From Hanstruepera flava (GTDB taxonomy: Bacteria; Bacteroidota; Bacteroidia; Flavobacteriales; Flavobacteriaceae): 64,000 bases of DNA. Every line of letters begins with the position of its first letter. Position 1 is the first letter of the stretch. A program made the position numbers and the translations under genes. The stretch lies in assembly GCF_023634025.1 (NCBI RefSeq), contig NZ_JALJCW010000002.1, forward strand, positions 487,156-551,155. The letters run 5' to 3'. The notes under the pieces were generated by a model that had not been told where the DNA came from, did no database searches, and saw nothing but the letters and a program-made list of their open reading frames with translations. Of this stretch, positions 43,660-53,298 are shown in pieces.

Positions 43660-45057
43660 ATGCTAACCAAACTCGGCGAAAAATTCACCCATTTATTTTT
43701 AAAGTACATGCCAGATGCTTTTGTGTTTGCTATACTGCTTACCTTTTTAGCTGGTTTAACTTCCTATTTTTGGATGGACGTCAAGCCACTTGATATTATT
43801 GTGGCGTGGTACGATGGCTTTTTTGATTTGCTGTCGTTCACCATGCAAATTGTTTTAATTATTATTACAGGCTATAGTATTGCCTTATCGCCAGTTATAA
43901 AGAAAGGTATTGATAAATTGGCTAGCTTAATAAAAACACCAAACCAAGTGTATTTTTTTGTGGTTCTCATTGGATTGTTGTTTTCGTTGATAAGTTTTGG
44001 TTGGGTTGTAATTACTTGCGTATTGGCAAGGGCTTTAGCACAACGTATCAAAGGGATTAATTACCCGTTTTTAATAGCCTGTGTGTATTTTTCATTCAAT
44101 GGTTGGGTTTTTGGGCTTTCTAGTACCATACCATTACTTTTAAATACCGAAAGGAATTATTTGGTTGAAGCTAAAGTATTGCAAAGTACAATAGACACGT
44201 CTTTTACTCTAGGTTCTACGCTTAATATAGCTATGATAGTTTCTTTTCTTGTAATGGCGCCATTATTGTTGTTTTTATTACGTCCTAAATCTGCTAAAAA
44301 CCGCGAGTTGAAGAATCTTTTAGTAGATACTGATAGCGATGAGGTTAAAACCATTAAGGAAGAGGCGTTAAGCTTAAAGTTACCCTTTAAATCCTGGTCT
44401 GATGGTTTAAATAATAGTCGCCTTTTGCAATTAGTGTTTGTTACCATGGGGATGATTTACATTGTTTATCACTTTTACTCAAAAGGACTGGATTTAAACT
44501 TCAACATCATGATTTTTGTGTTTTTAATAGTTGGGTTGTTTCTGCATCAAACACCTATGCGTTATGTTATTTCCATGAAGCGATCTAGTCGTAATATTTC
44601 GGGCATATTGTTTCAGTATCCATTATATGCTGGTATCATGGGAATTATGTTGTACTCGGGTTTAGGTGAGCGTCTTGGTCAACTATTGGCCTCTGTAGCT
44701 ACAATGGACACCTATCCGTTTTTTGCTTACATTTCCGGAGGACTAATTAATTTTGCTATTCCTTCGGCAGGAGGGGAGTTTGCGGTAATTGGTCCCAGTA
44801 TAATTAATGCAGTTCAGGAAATTGGTTCAGGATTACCACAAGAACAAGTTACAGCAATGATTTCAAGAGCATCGCTTTCTGTTGCCTATGGAGAGAGCTT
44901 GAGTAATATGCTTCAGCCATTTTTCTTATTGATTGTTATGCCAATTATGGGTAAAGGTGTTAATCTTCAAGCACGAGACATCATGGGATATTTAGTCTTG
45001 CCATTTTTGGTGTTTTTTATCTTACAGATAGGTTTGGTTTTATGGATGCCACTGTAA
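43660..45057 (+). CDS. atoE: Short-chain fatty acid transporter (AtoE family)
   Basis: The 465-residue integral membrane protein starts LGEKFTHLFLKYMPDAFVFA and has about twelve hydrophobic helices with the ISGGLINFAIPSAGGEFAVI and SVAYGESLSNMLQPFF blocks that mark the AtoE family. It should import acetate, butyrate or acetoacetate-type acids. The next gene is an acyl-CoA synthetase (45105), which could activate the imported acid. Confidence 0.87.
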   Translation: MLTKLGEKFTHLFLKYMPDAFVFAILLTFLAGLTSYFWMDVKPLDIIVAWYDGFFDLLSFTMQIVLIIITGYSIALSPVIKKGIDKLASLIKTPNQVYFFVVLIGLLFSLISFGWVVITCVLARALAQRIKGINYPFLIACVYFSFNGWVFGLSSTIPLLLNTERNYLVEAKVLQSTIDTSFTLGSTLNIAMIVSFLVMAPLLLFLLRPKSAKNRELKNLLVDTDSDEVKTIKEEALSLKLPFKSWSDGLNNSRLLQLVFVTMGMIYIVYHFYSKGLDLNFNIMIFVFLIVGLFLHQTPMRYVISMKRSSRNISGILFQYPLYAGIMGIMLYSGLGERLGQLLASVATMDTYPFFAYISGGLINFAIPSAGGEFAVIGPSIINAVQEIGSGLPQEQVTAMISRASLSVAYGESLSNMLQPFFLLIVMPIMGKGVNLQARDIMGYLVLPFLVFFILQIGLVLWMPL

Positions 45058-45104
45058 AAAGTAAGTAAAACTTTAGTATATTTAAGAAATTCAACCAACT
45101 AGCT

Positions 45105-46745
45105 ATGCCAGATTTTCACTCACCAATTGAGGCTTTTTTGTATTGGGAATCCAAAAAACCAGATCAAGTATTTTTAAAACAACCTAAGGGCGATAAGGTT
45201 TATACGTATACCTATGCAGAAGTTGGTCTTCAAGCCAGAAAAATAGCTGCAGCTTTAAAATCTTACGGTTTGCCTAATAGAAGTCATGTGGCCTTGTTGT
45301 CTAAAAATTGTGCGCATTGGGTAATGGCAGATTTAGCTATTATGATGGCAGGCTATGTATCTATTCCTATTTACCCATCATTAAACGCAAAATCCATAAG
45401 CCAGATATTGATTCATAGTGAGTCGAAAGCCATTATAGTTGGTAAGCTGGATGATTTTGAATCTCAAAAGCCTGGAATTCCTAATATGCCAATAATTTCA
45501 ACTGAAATGTATGGTATAGAAGTTGGAGACAAATGGGAGGTCTTAATGAAAAACAACACAACCATTAATGATGTTTATTTACCTAAACATGATGATTTGC
45601 ATACTATAATTTACACATCTGGAACTACAGGTAATCCTAAAGGTGTTATGCATACAGTCTCTAACTTTGCGGTAAGTTCTAAAACCTTTGTAAAGGTTAT
45701 GAACCTGCCTGAAAACCTAAAATTGTTTTCATATTTGCCTTTAGCTCATGTTGCAGAGCGTGCCTTGTGTAATGCTGGGTTGTCTTTGGGTGCTTCAATT
45801 ACCTTTTTTGATACCATGGAAACCTATGCTCGCGATCTTGAAAACACACAACCTCATGTGTTTTTTGCGGTTCCACGCATTTGGACAAAATTTAGAGAGA
45901 AGATTTTAAATTCTATTCCACAAAAGAAATTGAATGTGTTGTTAAGTATTCCAATTTTAAATGCAATAGTAAGAAATAAACTCAAGAAGAAATTAGGTTT
46001 AAAAGATGCTGTTTTTATAGTTTCAGCCGCAGCGCCTATTGCATTTAGTTTGGTGAAATGGTATAAAAAGTTAGGCATTACCATTCACCAAGGTTATGGT
46101 ATGACAGAAGATTGTTGTGTATCACATTTTAATTTACCTAAATCGCACAAAATAGGAACCGTTGGCAAGACCGTTCTTGGAGCAAAAGCAAAACTGTCTC
46201 CAGAAGGGGAGATTTGCGTGAAAAATGATTGCTTAATGGTAGGGTACTATAAATCTCCCGAAGCAACAGCAGCTGTTTTTGATGAGGATGGCTATTTGAA
46301 AACCGGTGATATTGGAGAATTTGATCATGATGGCTTTTTAACCATTACCGGACGGGTTAAAGATCAGTTTAAAACAGATAAGGGAAAATATATTTCACCA
46401 TCACATATGGAGTTGCTGCTTTCAAGTAATACAGATATTGAACAGATTTGCATAGTAGGTACAGGAATTCCGCAACCAATTGCATTGATTACGCTTTCTG
46501 AGTTGGGTAAGGTTAAATCTGAAACTGAATTAACGGAAAGTTTGGTGGAATCTATAAACACTATTAACCCTAGCTTAGAAAAGCACGAAATGTTGGAAAA
46601 AGTAGTTGTTATGAAAGAAGATTGGAATGTTGACAACGGATTGACTACACCAAGTTTAAAAGTAAAACGAAATAATATTGAAAAAATTCATCAAGAGTTT
46701 TATAAAGCTTGGTTTGAAAGTGCTGATAAAGTAATTTTTGAGTAG
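45105..46745 (+). CDS. AMP-binding acyl-CoA synthetase
   Basis: The 546-residue protein is an ANL-superfamily adenylating enzyme with the P-loop YTSGTTGNPKGVMHT, the GYGMTEDC motif and YLKTGDIGEFDHDGFLTITG plus RVKDQFKTDKGKYISP. It activates a fatty acid with ATP and CoA; its shape suggests the long-chain group, though chain length cannot be read. It stops directly before the SGNH esterase gene, and follows the AtoE gene by 47 bases. Confidence 0.88.
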   Translation: MPDFHSPIEAFLYWESKKPDQVFLKQPKGDKVYTYTYAEVGLQARKIAAALKSYGLPNRSHVALLSKNCAHWVMADLAIMMAGYVSIPIYPSLNAKSISQILIHSESKAIIVGKLDDFESQKPGIPNMPIISTEMYGIEVGDKWEVLMKNNTTINDVYLPKHDDLHTIIYTSGTTGNPKGVMHTVSNFAVSSKTFVKVMNLPENLKLFSYLPLAHVAERALCNAGLSLGASITFFDTMETYARDLENTQPHVFFAVPRIWTKFREKILNSIPQKKLNVLLSIPILNAIVRNKLKKKLGLKDAVFIVSAAAPIAFSLVKWYKKLGITIHQGYGMTEDCCVSHFNLPKSHKIGTVGKTVLGAKAKLSPEGEICVKNDCLMVGYYKSPEATAAVFDEDGYLKTGDIGEFDHDGFLTITGRVKDQFKTDKGKYISPSHMELLLSSNTDIEQICIVGTGIPQPIALITLSELGKVKSETELTESLVESINTINPSLEKHEMLEKVVVMKEDWNVDNGLTTPSLKVKRNNIEKIHQEFYKAWFESADKVIFE

Positions 46746-47285
46746 ATGAAAGTATTATGCCTTGGAGATAGCTTAACCGAAACCTATGGAATCAATCCAG
46801 ATTTGGGATGGGTTGAACTCTTAAAAAAAACACCGAAAATTAGTACTGTTAATGCCGGAATTTGTGGAGACACAACATCAGGTATGTTAACCAGATGTGA
46901 ATCATTACTCATTAAACATAAACCAACCCACCTTATTATATTGGGAGGAACAAACGACCTCTGGTTTGGTTTAAAGGATGAATTTATAATTTCGAATATT
47001 CAAGCTATGTCTCGTCATGCAAATCACCATAATGTAGAAACTTTTATAGGCTTGCCCACATTATCCTATAACTTAAATGAGCTTAATTTTATTCAAGAAA
47101 ATTATTCTGAATGTATTAGACATTTTAGAAGTACTCTAATTCGGTTTTGTAATTTAAAGGATAAACCAGTTATAGATTTTAGTCTAAACATGACGCATAA
47201 GCACGTTTTGGATGATGGAGTTCATCCTAATGAGGAAGGACAAAGAATTATGATGAATAATGTCTTAAAAGTTTTGAATAAATAA
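46746..47285 (+). CDS. SGNH/GDSL-type esterase
   Basis: The 179-residue protein has the GDSL block (LGDSLTETYG; nucleophile Ser9), the Gly/Asn blocks ICGDTTSG and GGTNDLWFG, and the Asp-x-x-His block DGVHPNEEG. It lacks a signal peptide, so it is cytoplasmic. It starts directly after the acyl-CoA synthetase stop, so the two are coupled; it may release or edit acyl groups in the same pathway (inference). Confidence 0.85.
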   Translation: MKVLCLGDSLTETYGINPDLGWVELLKKTPKISTVNAGICGDTTSGMLTRCESLLIKHKPTHLIILGGTNDLWFGLKDEFIISNIQAMSRHANHHNVETFIGLPTLSYNLNELNFIQENYSECIRHFRSTLIRFCNLKDKPVIDFSLNMTHKHVLDDGVHPNEEGQRIMMNNVLKVLNK

Positions 47286-47293
47286 GATTAAAT

Positions 47294-47337
47294 ATGACAA
47301 AAGTCATTTACATATACTAATTAGAATAGTAACTTTG
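47294..47337 (+). promoter_or_regulatory. hpf promoter with an upstream dyad
   Basis: TTTA at 47307-47310, 19 bases, then TAACTTTG at 47330-47337 form the promoter. A perfect 5-4-5 dyad, ATGACAAAAGTCAT, occupies 47294-47307 at the -33 end, a position suited to an activator or repressor. Confidence 0.55.
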
Positions 47338-47355
47338 AACTATAAAATAAACATT

Positions 47356-47655
47356 ATGACAATTAATATTCAATATGTACGTATGGCAACTAGCGAAGCT
47401 ATGAATGAATACGTAACCGGTAAATTAGAAAAATTAGGAAAAAAGTATGATTGGGTTATTAGTGCAGAAGTGCATTTTGAGGTTATTCATGACCCAAAAG
47501 GAAAAGGTAAAATATGTAAGATTGAATTAAGCCTACCTGGCCCTCGAATTTTTGCGACTTCTAATGAAGAAAATTACGAAAGTGCTGTTAAAGAGACTAT
47601 TAAAGATTTAGAAAAACAACTTAAAAAACGTAAAGAACAATTCTCTACACATTAA
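47356..47655 (+). CDS. hpf: Ribosome hibernation-promoting factor, short form
   Basis: From the ATG at 47356 the protein is 99 residues, the size of short HPF/YfiA. It begins MTINIQYVRM and has the basic helix pairs (YVTGKLEKLGKKYDWVISAE, ETIKDLEKQLKKRKEQ) that bind the 30S decoding centre. The TTG at 47335 overlaps the promoter, so ATG 47356 is the start. It silences ribosomes in stationary phase. The dyad in its promoter suggests control by a stress or redox regulator. Confidence 0.93.
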   Translation: MTINIQYVRMATSEAMNEYVTGKLEKLGKKYDWVISAEVHFEVIHDPKGKGKICKIELSLPGPRIFATSNEENYESAVKETIKDLEKQLKKRKEQFSTH

Positions 47656-47701
47656 GTGTCCAATTAGGCTGTCTATTTAAGATTATACTTACAGGATTTA
47701 T

Positions 47702-47753
47702 AAAAACTATCAATATTTGTTAACAATTTGTTAATTTATTGATAGTTTTTTTA
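47702..47753 (+). terminator. Terminator after hpf
   Basis: Long stem (47702-47714 with 47738-47750) closing a 23-base loop that holds a second palindrome (TTGTTAACAA), then a T run. Confidence 0.75.
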
Positions 47754-47827
47754 TATATTAATCACATCATCAGTCAATTACGGTTCTCAAACCGAAACTT
47801 TTTTAAGTTTAATTAACCATCAAAATT

Positions 47828-47968
47828 ATGAGAAATCGTGTTGAAAATGTATCATTAATTCTATTTTTTGGGTTATCTACCATTATGATGATTAAATTAA
47901 TAATGTACATTGTTAGTTTTTTCTACACAATAGGTATAGATACAACAGCTATGACGGCTATGGGATAA
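47828..47968 (+). CDS. 46-residue membrane microprotein (new small ORF)
   Basis: Translation from ATG 47828 gives 46 residues: polar start (MRNRVENVS), a hydrophobic stretch of about 25 residues with several Met, then a polar Thr/Ala-rich end. It lies between the hpf terminator and the convergent rlmH gene. The 336-base gap contains otherwise only the terminator. I do not recognise the family. It may be a true microprotein or a chance ORF in AT-rich DNA. Confidence 0.4.
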   Translation: MRNRVENVSLILFFGLSTIMMIKLIMYIVSFFYTIGIDTTAMTAMG

Positions 47969-47991
47969 TCAATCATAGAAGTCTTTTTTTC

Positions 47992-48465
47992 CTATCTATG
48001 ATGATAGGGTTCATTTTTAAGTATCGTAAATGCACGATACAATTGTTCTACAATAAATAAACGCACCATTTGATGTGAGAATGTCATTTGGGATAAAGAT
48101 AGCTTTCTATGAGACTTGTTGTAGATATCTTCAGAAAAGCCGTACGGACCACCTATAATAAAAACAAGCTGTTTTATTCCAGAATTCATGTGTTTTTGTA
48201 AATAGTCAGAAAACCCAACGGAATCGTATTGCTTACCGTTTTCGTCCAATAAAATTACAACATCTGTAGGTTGAAGTTTGCTTAAAATGAGCTCACCTTC
48301 CTTTTGCTTTTGTTGTATTTCGCTTAAATGTTTTACTTTTTTTAAATCTGGAATTATTTCCAAATCAAATCTAATATAGTGCCCCAGACGTTTTGTATAA
48401 TCATCAATTAGTGATTGAAGCTGCTTACTATCTGTTTTGCCAATGGCTAGAAGTTTTATAGTCAT
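47992..48465 (-). CDS. rlmH: 23S rRNA (pseudouridine1915-N3)-methyltransferase
   Basis: From the ATG at 48465 (a TTG sits two codons up) the 157-residue SPOUT methylase has the conserved FIIGGPYGFSEDIYN and the C-terminal LSLSQMTFSHQMVRLFIVEQ, then YRAFTILKNEPYHHR. It methylates the pseudouridine at 1915 of helix 69. It ends near position 48000 facing the microprotein gene. Confidence 0.95.
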   Translation of the reverse strand: MTIKLLAIGKTDSKQLQSLIDDYTKRLGHYIRFDLEIIPDLKKVKHLSEIQQKQKEGELILSKLQPTDVVILLDENGKQYDSVGFSDYLQKHMNSGIKQLVFIIGGPYGFSEDIYNKSHRKLSLSQMTFSHQMVRLFIVEQLYRAFTILKNEPYHHR

Positions 48466-48473
48466 ATACAAAT

Positions 48474-48929
48474 TTATTCAATCTGTTTCTCTTTTCTGAA
48501 TATGATAGCTATTAATTCTTCGGTTTTAGCATAATCCCAAATCAGTAAATAAATATTGGCTAGAAGCATTAGTCCGGCAACAATTGGTGTGCCCTGAAAT
48601 CCCATAGCTGTTACAATAACAAAAATATTGATGACAATAGGCAAATATATTACGGCTCCCAAAAAGGCTGTTCGTGGTATTAAAAGTAAGAGTGCAACCA
48701 GTAGTTGCATAAAACCCAAGAAGTTCCAATACCATCCTGTTTGATATAAAGCTTCAAAAAAGAATCCTACAGGATCATCAGTTCCCAATAATGTGAAACG
48801 TTGTCCTAATAATTTTTTCAAACCTGATGGAATAAATGCTAAAGAAAGTAAAATTCGGGTGCCCCAAGTAAAAAGTTTAAAGATTAACTTCTCATGAAGT
48901 TTAAAAACAATAGCTTCAAGTGTCTTCAT
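48474..48929 (-). CDS. DoxX family membrane protein
   Basis: The 151-residue protein has four hydrophobic helices with [20 protein letters not shown] near the N terminus, the segment shared by DoxX/MauE-like membrane proteins. Role unknown, often linked to redox homeostasis. It precedes rlmH in the same direction, separated by eight bases, and is divergent from nadC. Confidence 0.75.
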   Translation of the reverse strand: MKTLEAIVFKLHEKLIFKLFTWGTRILLSLAFIPSGLKKLLGQRFTLLGTDDPVGFFFEALYQTGWYWNFLGFMQLLVALLLLIPRTAFLGAVIYLPIVINIFVIVTAMGFQGTPIVAGLMLLANIYLLIWDYAKTEELIAIIFRKEKQIE

Positions 48930-49027
48930 ATTATGGTTTACAGTCTCGACGATTTACAATGAATCTTGTTACAAATGGCGTTATATTTCGAAAATCAATT
49001 GTTATTTTAGCACAAACAATTTAAAAC

Positions 49028-49885
49028 ATGATAAGTCAAGATCAATTCAATAAAGAACTCGAATTAATTATTGCAAATGCTATACGTGAAGATGTTGGTG
49101 ACGGTGATCATAGCTCGTTAGCTTGTATTCCAAAAAATGCCCATGGAAAAGCTAAATTGCTAGTTAAAGATGAAGGCGTTATTGCTGGTGTGGAATTTGC
49201 TAAAAGGGTATTTAATTACGTAGATAACGACTTAAACGTTGAAACGTTAATCGAAGATGGCAACCGAGTTAAATATGGCGATGTTGTATTTTATGTAGAA
49301 GGCTCATCACAGTCTATTTTAAAAACGGAACGTTTGGTTTTAAATGCCATGCAGCGAATGAGCGCCATAGCTACAAAAACCAAACAGTTTGTAGATTTAT
49401 TGGAAGGAACTGGAACAAAGATTTTAGACACAAGAAAAACAACACCAGGAATTAGAGCTCTTGAAAAATGGGCCGTTAAAATTGGCGGTGGTGAAAATCA
49501 TAGGTTTGCGCTGTATGATATGATTATGCTTAAAGACAACCATATTGACTTTGCTGGTGGTATTACCAAAGCAATCAATAAAACAAAACAGTATCTAAAG
49601 GACACTAACCGGGATTTAAGAATAATTGTTGAGGCTAGGGATTTAAACGAAATCGAAGAAATTCTGCAATCAGAGGGCATTTATCGAATTCTAATTGATA
49701 ATTTTAATTATGAAGATACCCGTAAAGCTGTGGCGTTGATTGGCGATCAATGTTTAACCGAAAGTTCTGGTGGTATTAACGAAAAAACAATTAGAAAGTA
49801 TGCAGAATGTGGCGTAAATTATATATCATCTGGAGCATTGACACATTCGGTTTATAACATGGATTTAAGTCTAAAAGCCGTTTAG
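49028..49885 (+). CDS. nadC: Nicotinate-nucleotide pyrophosphorylase (carboxylating)
   Basis: The 285-residue enzyme converts quinolinate and PRPP into nicotinate mononucleotide in NAD synthesis. It has the opening AIREDVGDGDHSS, the block LDTRKTTPGIRALEKWAVKI, GGGENHRFALYD and the C-terminal SSGGINEKTIRKYAECGVNY. Length fits. The next gene starts two bases after its stop, so it heads an operon with brkB-like and priA. Confidence 0.95.
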   Translation: MISQDQFNKELELIIANAIREDVGDGDHSSLACIPKNAHGKAKLLVKDEGVIAGVEFAKRVFNYVDNDLNVETLIEDGNRVKYGDVVFYVEGSSQSILKTERLVLNAMQRMSAIATKTKQFVDLLEGTGTKILDTRKTTPGIRALEKWAVKIGGGENHRFALYDMIMLKDNHIDFAGGITKAINKTKQYLKDTNRDLRIIVEARDLNEIEEILQSEGIYRILIDNFNYEDTRKAVALIGDQCLTESSGGINEKTIRKYAECGVNYISSGALTHSVYNMDLSLKAV

Positions 49886-49886
49886 A

Positions 49887-50834
49887 ATGACAAAGATCAT
49901 TGAGGACAAACTGGATAAGATTCCAATTGTAAACCTGGTAGTACGTTTACTTAAGAATGTTAAGCTTCCGGGTTTAGAAGGTTTGTCGCTTTATGATTTG
50001 TTGGAATTGTACATTACAGGCATAGTTAAAGGTGCTTTAACCTCTAGGGCAAGTGCCATTGCATTTAGTTTTTTTACTGCAATTTTTCCGTTTCTGTTAT
50101 TTGTGTTATTTATAATTCCATATATCCCAATTGAAGGCTTTAAGATGGATTTTCAGCAGTTTTTAAATTCCTTTTTGCCGCCTAACACATCCGACTTCTT
50201 TTTTACCAATATTTATGATAATATAGATAATATGCATAGTGGAGGTTTGGTTTCATCGGTTTTATTAGTGTCAATTGCCTTAATGGCCAATGGTATAAGT
50301 GCTATATTCTCTGGGTTTGAAAATTCCTATCACGAACAACTAACACGTAATATTTTTAAACAATATCTCTATGCGTTGGGAGTTGCTTTAATATTGGCGT
50401 TTTTGACGATAGTTACTGTTATAGTTTTCGGATACTTTCAAATTTACATAATTGGGAACCTTGAGGAACATGGATTTGTAGATAAAGAAAACACGGTAAA
50501 CTGGATAATTTTCGCAAAGTATATGTTCTTTGTCATTATGGTTTACATCGCGACTGCCGTGTTGTATTACTTTGGTACGAAAGAAGGCAAACATTCTAAA
50601 TTCTTTTCGGTTGGAGCTTTATTTACCACGTTGTTAATTATTTTCAGTTCCTTTCTATTTGGTATATATATTGAGAATTTTTCGCAATACAACAAACTTT
50701 ATGGCTCAATAGGTGCCTTATTAATTTTGTTATTATATCTGTGGTTGAACTCTACTATTCTGCTATTGGGTTACGAATTAAATGCATCGCTTAACCGATT
50801 AAAAAAGTACAATCAAAATATAGGTGAGAACTAA
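49887..50834 (+). CDS. YihY/BrkB family membrane protein
   Basis: The 315-residue protein has six predicted helices and the family opening ALTSRASAIAFSFFTAIFPF. Bacterial members are of unclear transport role; the name of virulence factor BrkB does not imply a function here. It lies between nadC and priA, two bases and about ten bases away. Confidence 0.8.
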   Translation: MTKIIEDKLDKIPIVNLVVRLLKNVKLPGLEGLSLYDLLELYITGIVKGALTSRASAIAFSFFTAIFPFLLFVLFIIPYIPIEGFKMDFQQFLNSFLPPNTSDFFFTNIYDNIDNMHSGGLVSSVLLVSIALMANGISAIFSGFENSYHEQLTRNIFKQYLYALGVALILAFLTIVTVIVFGYFQIYIIGNLEEHGFVDKENTVNWIIFAKYMFFVIMVYIATAVLYYFGTKEGKHSKFFSVGALFTTLLIIFSSFLFGIYIENFSQYNKLYGSIGALLILLLYLWLNSTILLLGYELNASLNRLKKYNQNIGEN

Positions 50835-50844
50835 AATCCAATCC

Positions 50845-53298
50845 ATGCCTTATTTTGTAGATGTTATACTGCCCATTCCGCTCGAAAAGTTTTTTACATA
50901 TCGTATAAATCAGGCAGAATACAAATATCTAGTACCTGGTATGCGTATTTCTGTGCCTTTTGGAAAGCAAAAAATCTATACGGCTCTAGTTTATCAAACA
51001 CATCAAAACCCACCGTTGGTTTATGAAGCTAAAGACATTCATCAAATTCTGGATGAGCAAGCTATTGTAACCCAAAAGCAGATTCAATTGTGGCAATGGA
51101 TAGCCAAGTATTATATGTGTTCAGTTGGCAAAGTGATGCGTGCTGCCTTACCAAGCGCTTTTTTGTTGGAAAGTGAAACCATAATTTCAAGAAAGGAGGA
51201 TACCGTTGAAAATGACACCGATTTAAAAGATGATGAGTTTTTGATTTATGAAGCCTTACATCATCAAACGTCGTTAACCATTCAGGATATTACGGGAATA
51301 GTCGACAAAAAGCAAGTGCTTCCAGTTATTAAGCGTTTGTTGGATAAAGAAGTTATTTCTGTCCATGAGGAGATATATGAAAAATATAAACCTAAACTGG
51401 TTAGATATGTCAAACTCAATACGGAATACCAATCAGAAGTAGAGATTAGAAACTTGTTAGAAGATTTAAGCCGTGCTCCAAAACAACGTGATGTTGTAAT
51501 GACGTTATTTTCACTTTCAGCCAAAACTAAAAAACCAATAAAGGTTTCAGATTTGTCTAAAGAAAGTCAGGCGTCTTCAGCAATTATTAAAACGTTAATT
51601 GATAAAAATATTCTAGAAGAATATTTTATAAAGACCGATAGGATTGAATTTGACGGAACCGGAAAAGAAGCTTCAAAACAATTAAGTGAAGCTCAAAACG
51701 AAACTTTAAACAATATATCTCAACAATTTGAAAATCATAACATTGTATTGTTGCACGGTGTAACGTCTTCCGGTAAAACAGAAATTTACGTTAAACTTAT
51801 TGAAAAGGCACTCAAACAAAAAAAACAAGTGCTGTATTTACTGCCAGAAATTGCTTTAACAACACAGTTGGTTTCAAGATTGCAAAGCTATTTTGGAGAA
51901 CAAGTAGCTGTTTTTCACTCAAAATATTCCAATAACGAACGTGTTGAAGTTTGGAATCAAGTATTAAACAATTCACCTAAAGCTCAAGTAGTATTAGGTG
52001 CGCGCTCTTCAGTCTTATTGCCCTTTAACAGCTTGGGTATGATTATCGTGGATGAAGAACATGAGCAATCGTACAAACAATTTGATCCGGCACCTCGTTA
52101 TCATGCTAGAGATACGGCCGTGGTTTTAGCTAGTTTATTTAATACAAAAGTATTGCTGGGCTCGGCAACACCAAGTTTAGAGAGTTATTATAATGCTGAA
52201 CAGGGTAAGTATGGATTGGTTGAGCTTAAAACCCGATATAATGATGTTTTAATGCCAGACATTGAGTTAGTAGACATAAAAGACAAGCATAAGCGGAAAC
52301 GCATGAAAGGGCATTTTAGTGATAGATTGCTTGAAGAAATGACTGAAACCTTGCAAGATGGGCATCAAATTATTTTGTTTCAAAACCGACGTGGTTTTGC
52401 GCCTATAATTGAATGCTTGACCTGTGGGCATTCGCCACAATGTCCTAATTGCGACGTAAGTCTAACCTATCATCAATATCGTGATCAATTACGTTGTCAT
52501 TACTGTGGATATACCAGTGTAATGATAAAAAAGTGTGAGGCTTGTGGTAGTGTAGATTTAGACAATAAAGGATTTGGAACCGAACAAGTAGAAGAGGAGG
52601 TCAGCCAATTGTTTCCAGATTTTAAGGTAGGACGTATGGATTTAGATACGACACGTGGAAAATACGGTTATGAAAAAATTATTACGGCTTTTGAGCAACA
52701 GGAGATAGATATTTTAGTGGGCACACAAATGTTGACCAAGGGCTTGGACTTTAGAAATGTTAAGCTTGTTGGAGTCATGAATGCAGATAACATGCTGAAC
52801 TTTCCTGACTTTAGGGCACACGAACGCAGTTTTCAGTTGCTTTTGCAGGTTTCTGGTAGGGCAGGGCGTACTGATACTCGAGGTAAGGTTTTGATTCAAA
52901 CGTATAACCCATATCACAACATCCTACAGCAGGTATCAATAAATGATTATCAAAGTATGTACAAGGAGCAAATAAACGATAGGCACAACTTTAAATACCC
53001 TCCGGTTTACCGATTGATTAAAATTACATTAAAGCATAAAGACTATAATCGGGTAAATACTGGAGCTGATTGGTTTGCTAAATCGTTGCGTATGGTATTT
53101 AAAGAGCATGTGCTGGGTCCAGAATTCCCACCTGTTTCAAGGATTAGAAATCAATATCACAAAAACATTTTAGTGAAAATCCCCAATAAACAATCTCTAG
53201 TAAAAACAAAAGAAGCTATTATTAAAGTAAATAACAGCTTCTCTAGTGTAAAAGATTTTAGGGCTATACGCGTAATTTTAAATGTCGATAACTATTAA
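50845..53298 (+). CDS. priA: Primosomal protein N' (replication restart helicase)
   Basis: From the ATG at 50845 (a GTG at 50824 overlaps the previous gene) the 817-residue protein has the N-terminal DNA-binding domain (YFVDVILPIPLEKFFTYRI), Walker A GVTSSGKTE, DEEH (VDEEHEQ), and two zinc-binding cysteine sets (CLTCGHSPQCPNC, then CHYCG and CEACG). It restarts stalled forks by loading the helicase. The family usually has about 730-820 residues. It ends four bases into the overlap with the convergent LytTR gene. Confidence 0.95.
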   Translation: MPYFVDVILPIPLEKFFTYRINQAEYKYLVPGMRISVPFGKQKIYTALVYQTHQNPPLVYEAKDIHQILDEQAIVTQKQIQLWQWIAKYYMCSVGKVMRAALPSAFLLESETIISRKEDTVENDTDLKDDEFLIYEALHHQTSLTIQDITGIVDKKQVLPVIKRLLDKEVISVHEEIYEKYKPKLVRYVKLNTEYQSEVEIRNLLEDLSRAPKQRDVVMTLFSLSAKTKKPIKVSDLSKESQASSAIIKTLIDKNILEEYFIKTDRIEFDGTGKEASKQLSEAQNETLNNISQQFENHNIVLLHGVTSSGKTEIYVKLIEKALKQKKQVLYLLPEIALTTQLVSRLQSYFGEQVAVFHSKYSNNERVEVWNQVLNNSPKAQVVLGARSSVLLPFNSLGMIIVDEEHEQSYKQFDPAPRYHARDTAVVLASLFNTKVLLGSATPSLESYYNAEQGKYGLVELKTRYNDVLMPDIELVDIKDKHKRKRMKGHFSDRLLEEMTETLQDGHQIILFQNRRGFAPIIECLTCGHSPQCPNCDVSLTYHQYRDQLRCHYCGYTSVMIKKCEACGSVDLDNKGFGTEQVEEEVSQLFPDFKVGRMDLDTTRGKYGYEKIITAFEQQEIDILVGTQMLTKGLDFRNVKLVGVMNADNMLNFPDFRAHERSFQLLLQVSGRAGRTDTRGKVLIQTYNPYHNILQQVSINDYQSMYKEQINDRHNFKYPPVYRLIKITLKHKDYNRVNTGADWFAKSLRMVFKEHVLGPEFPPVSRIRNQYHKNILVKIPNKQSLVKTKEAIIKVNNSFSSVKDFRAIRVILNVDNY

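Noticed and set aside
47335..47355. TTG at 47335 as the hpf start.
   Set aside because: It overlaps the TAACTTTG promoter element; ATG 47356 fits the family's N terminus.
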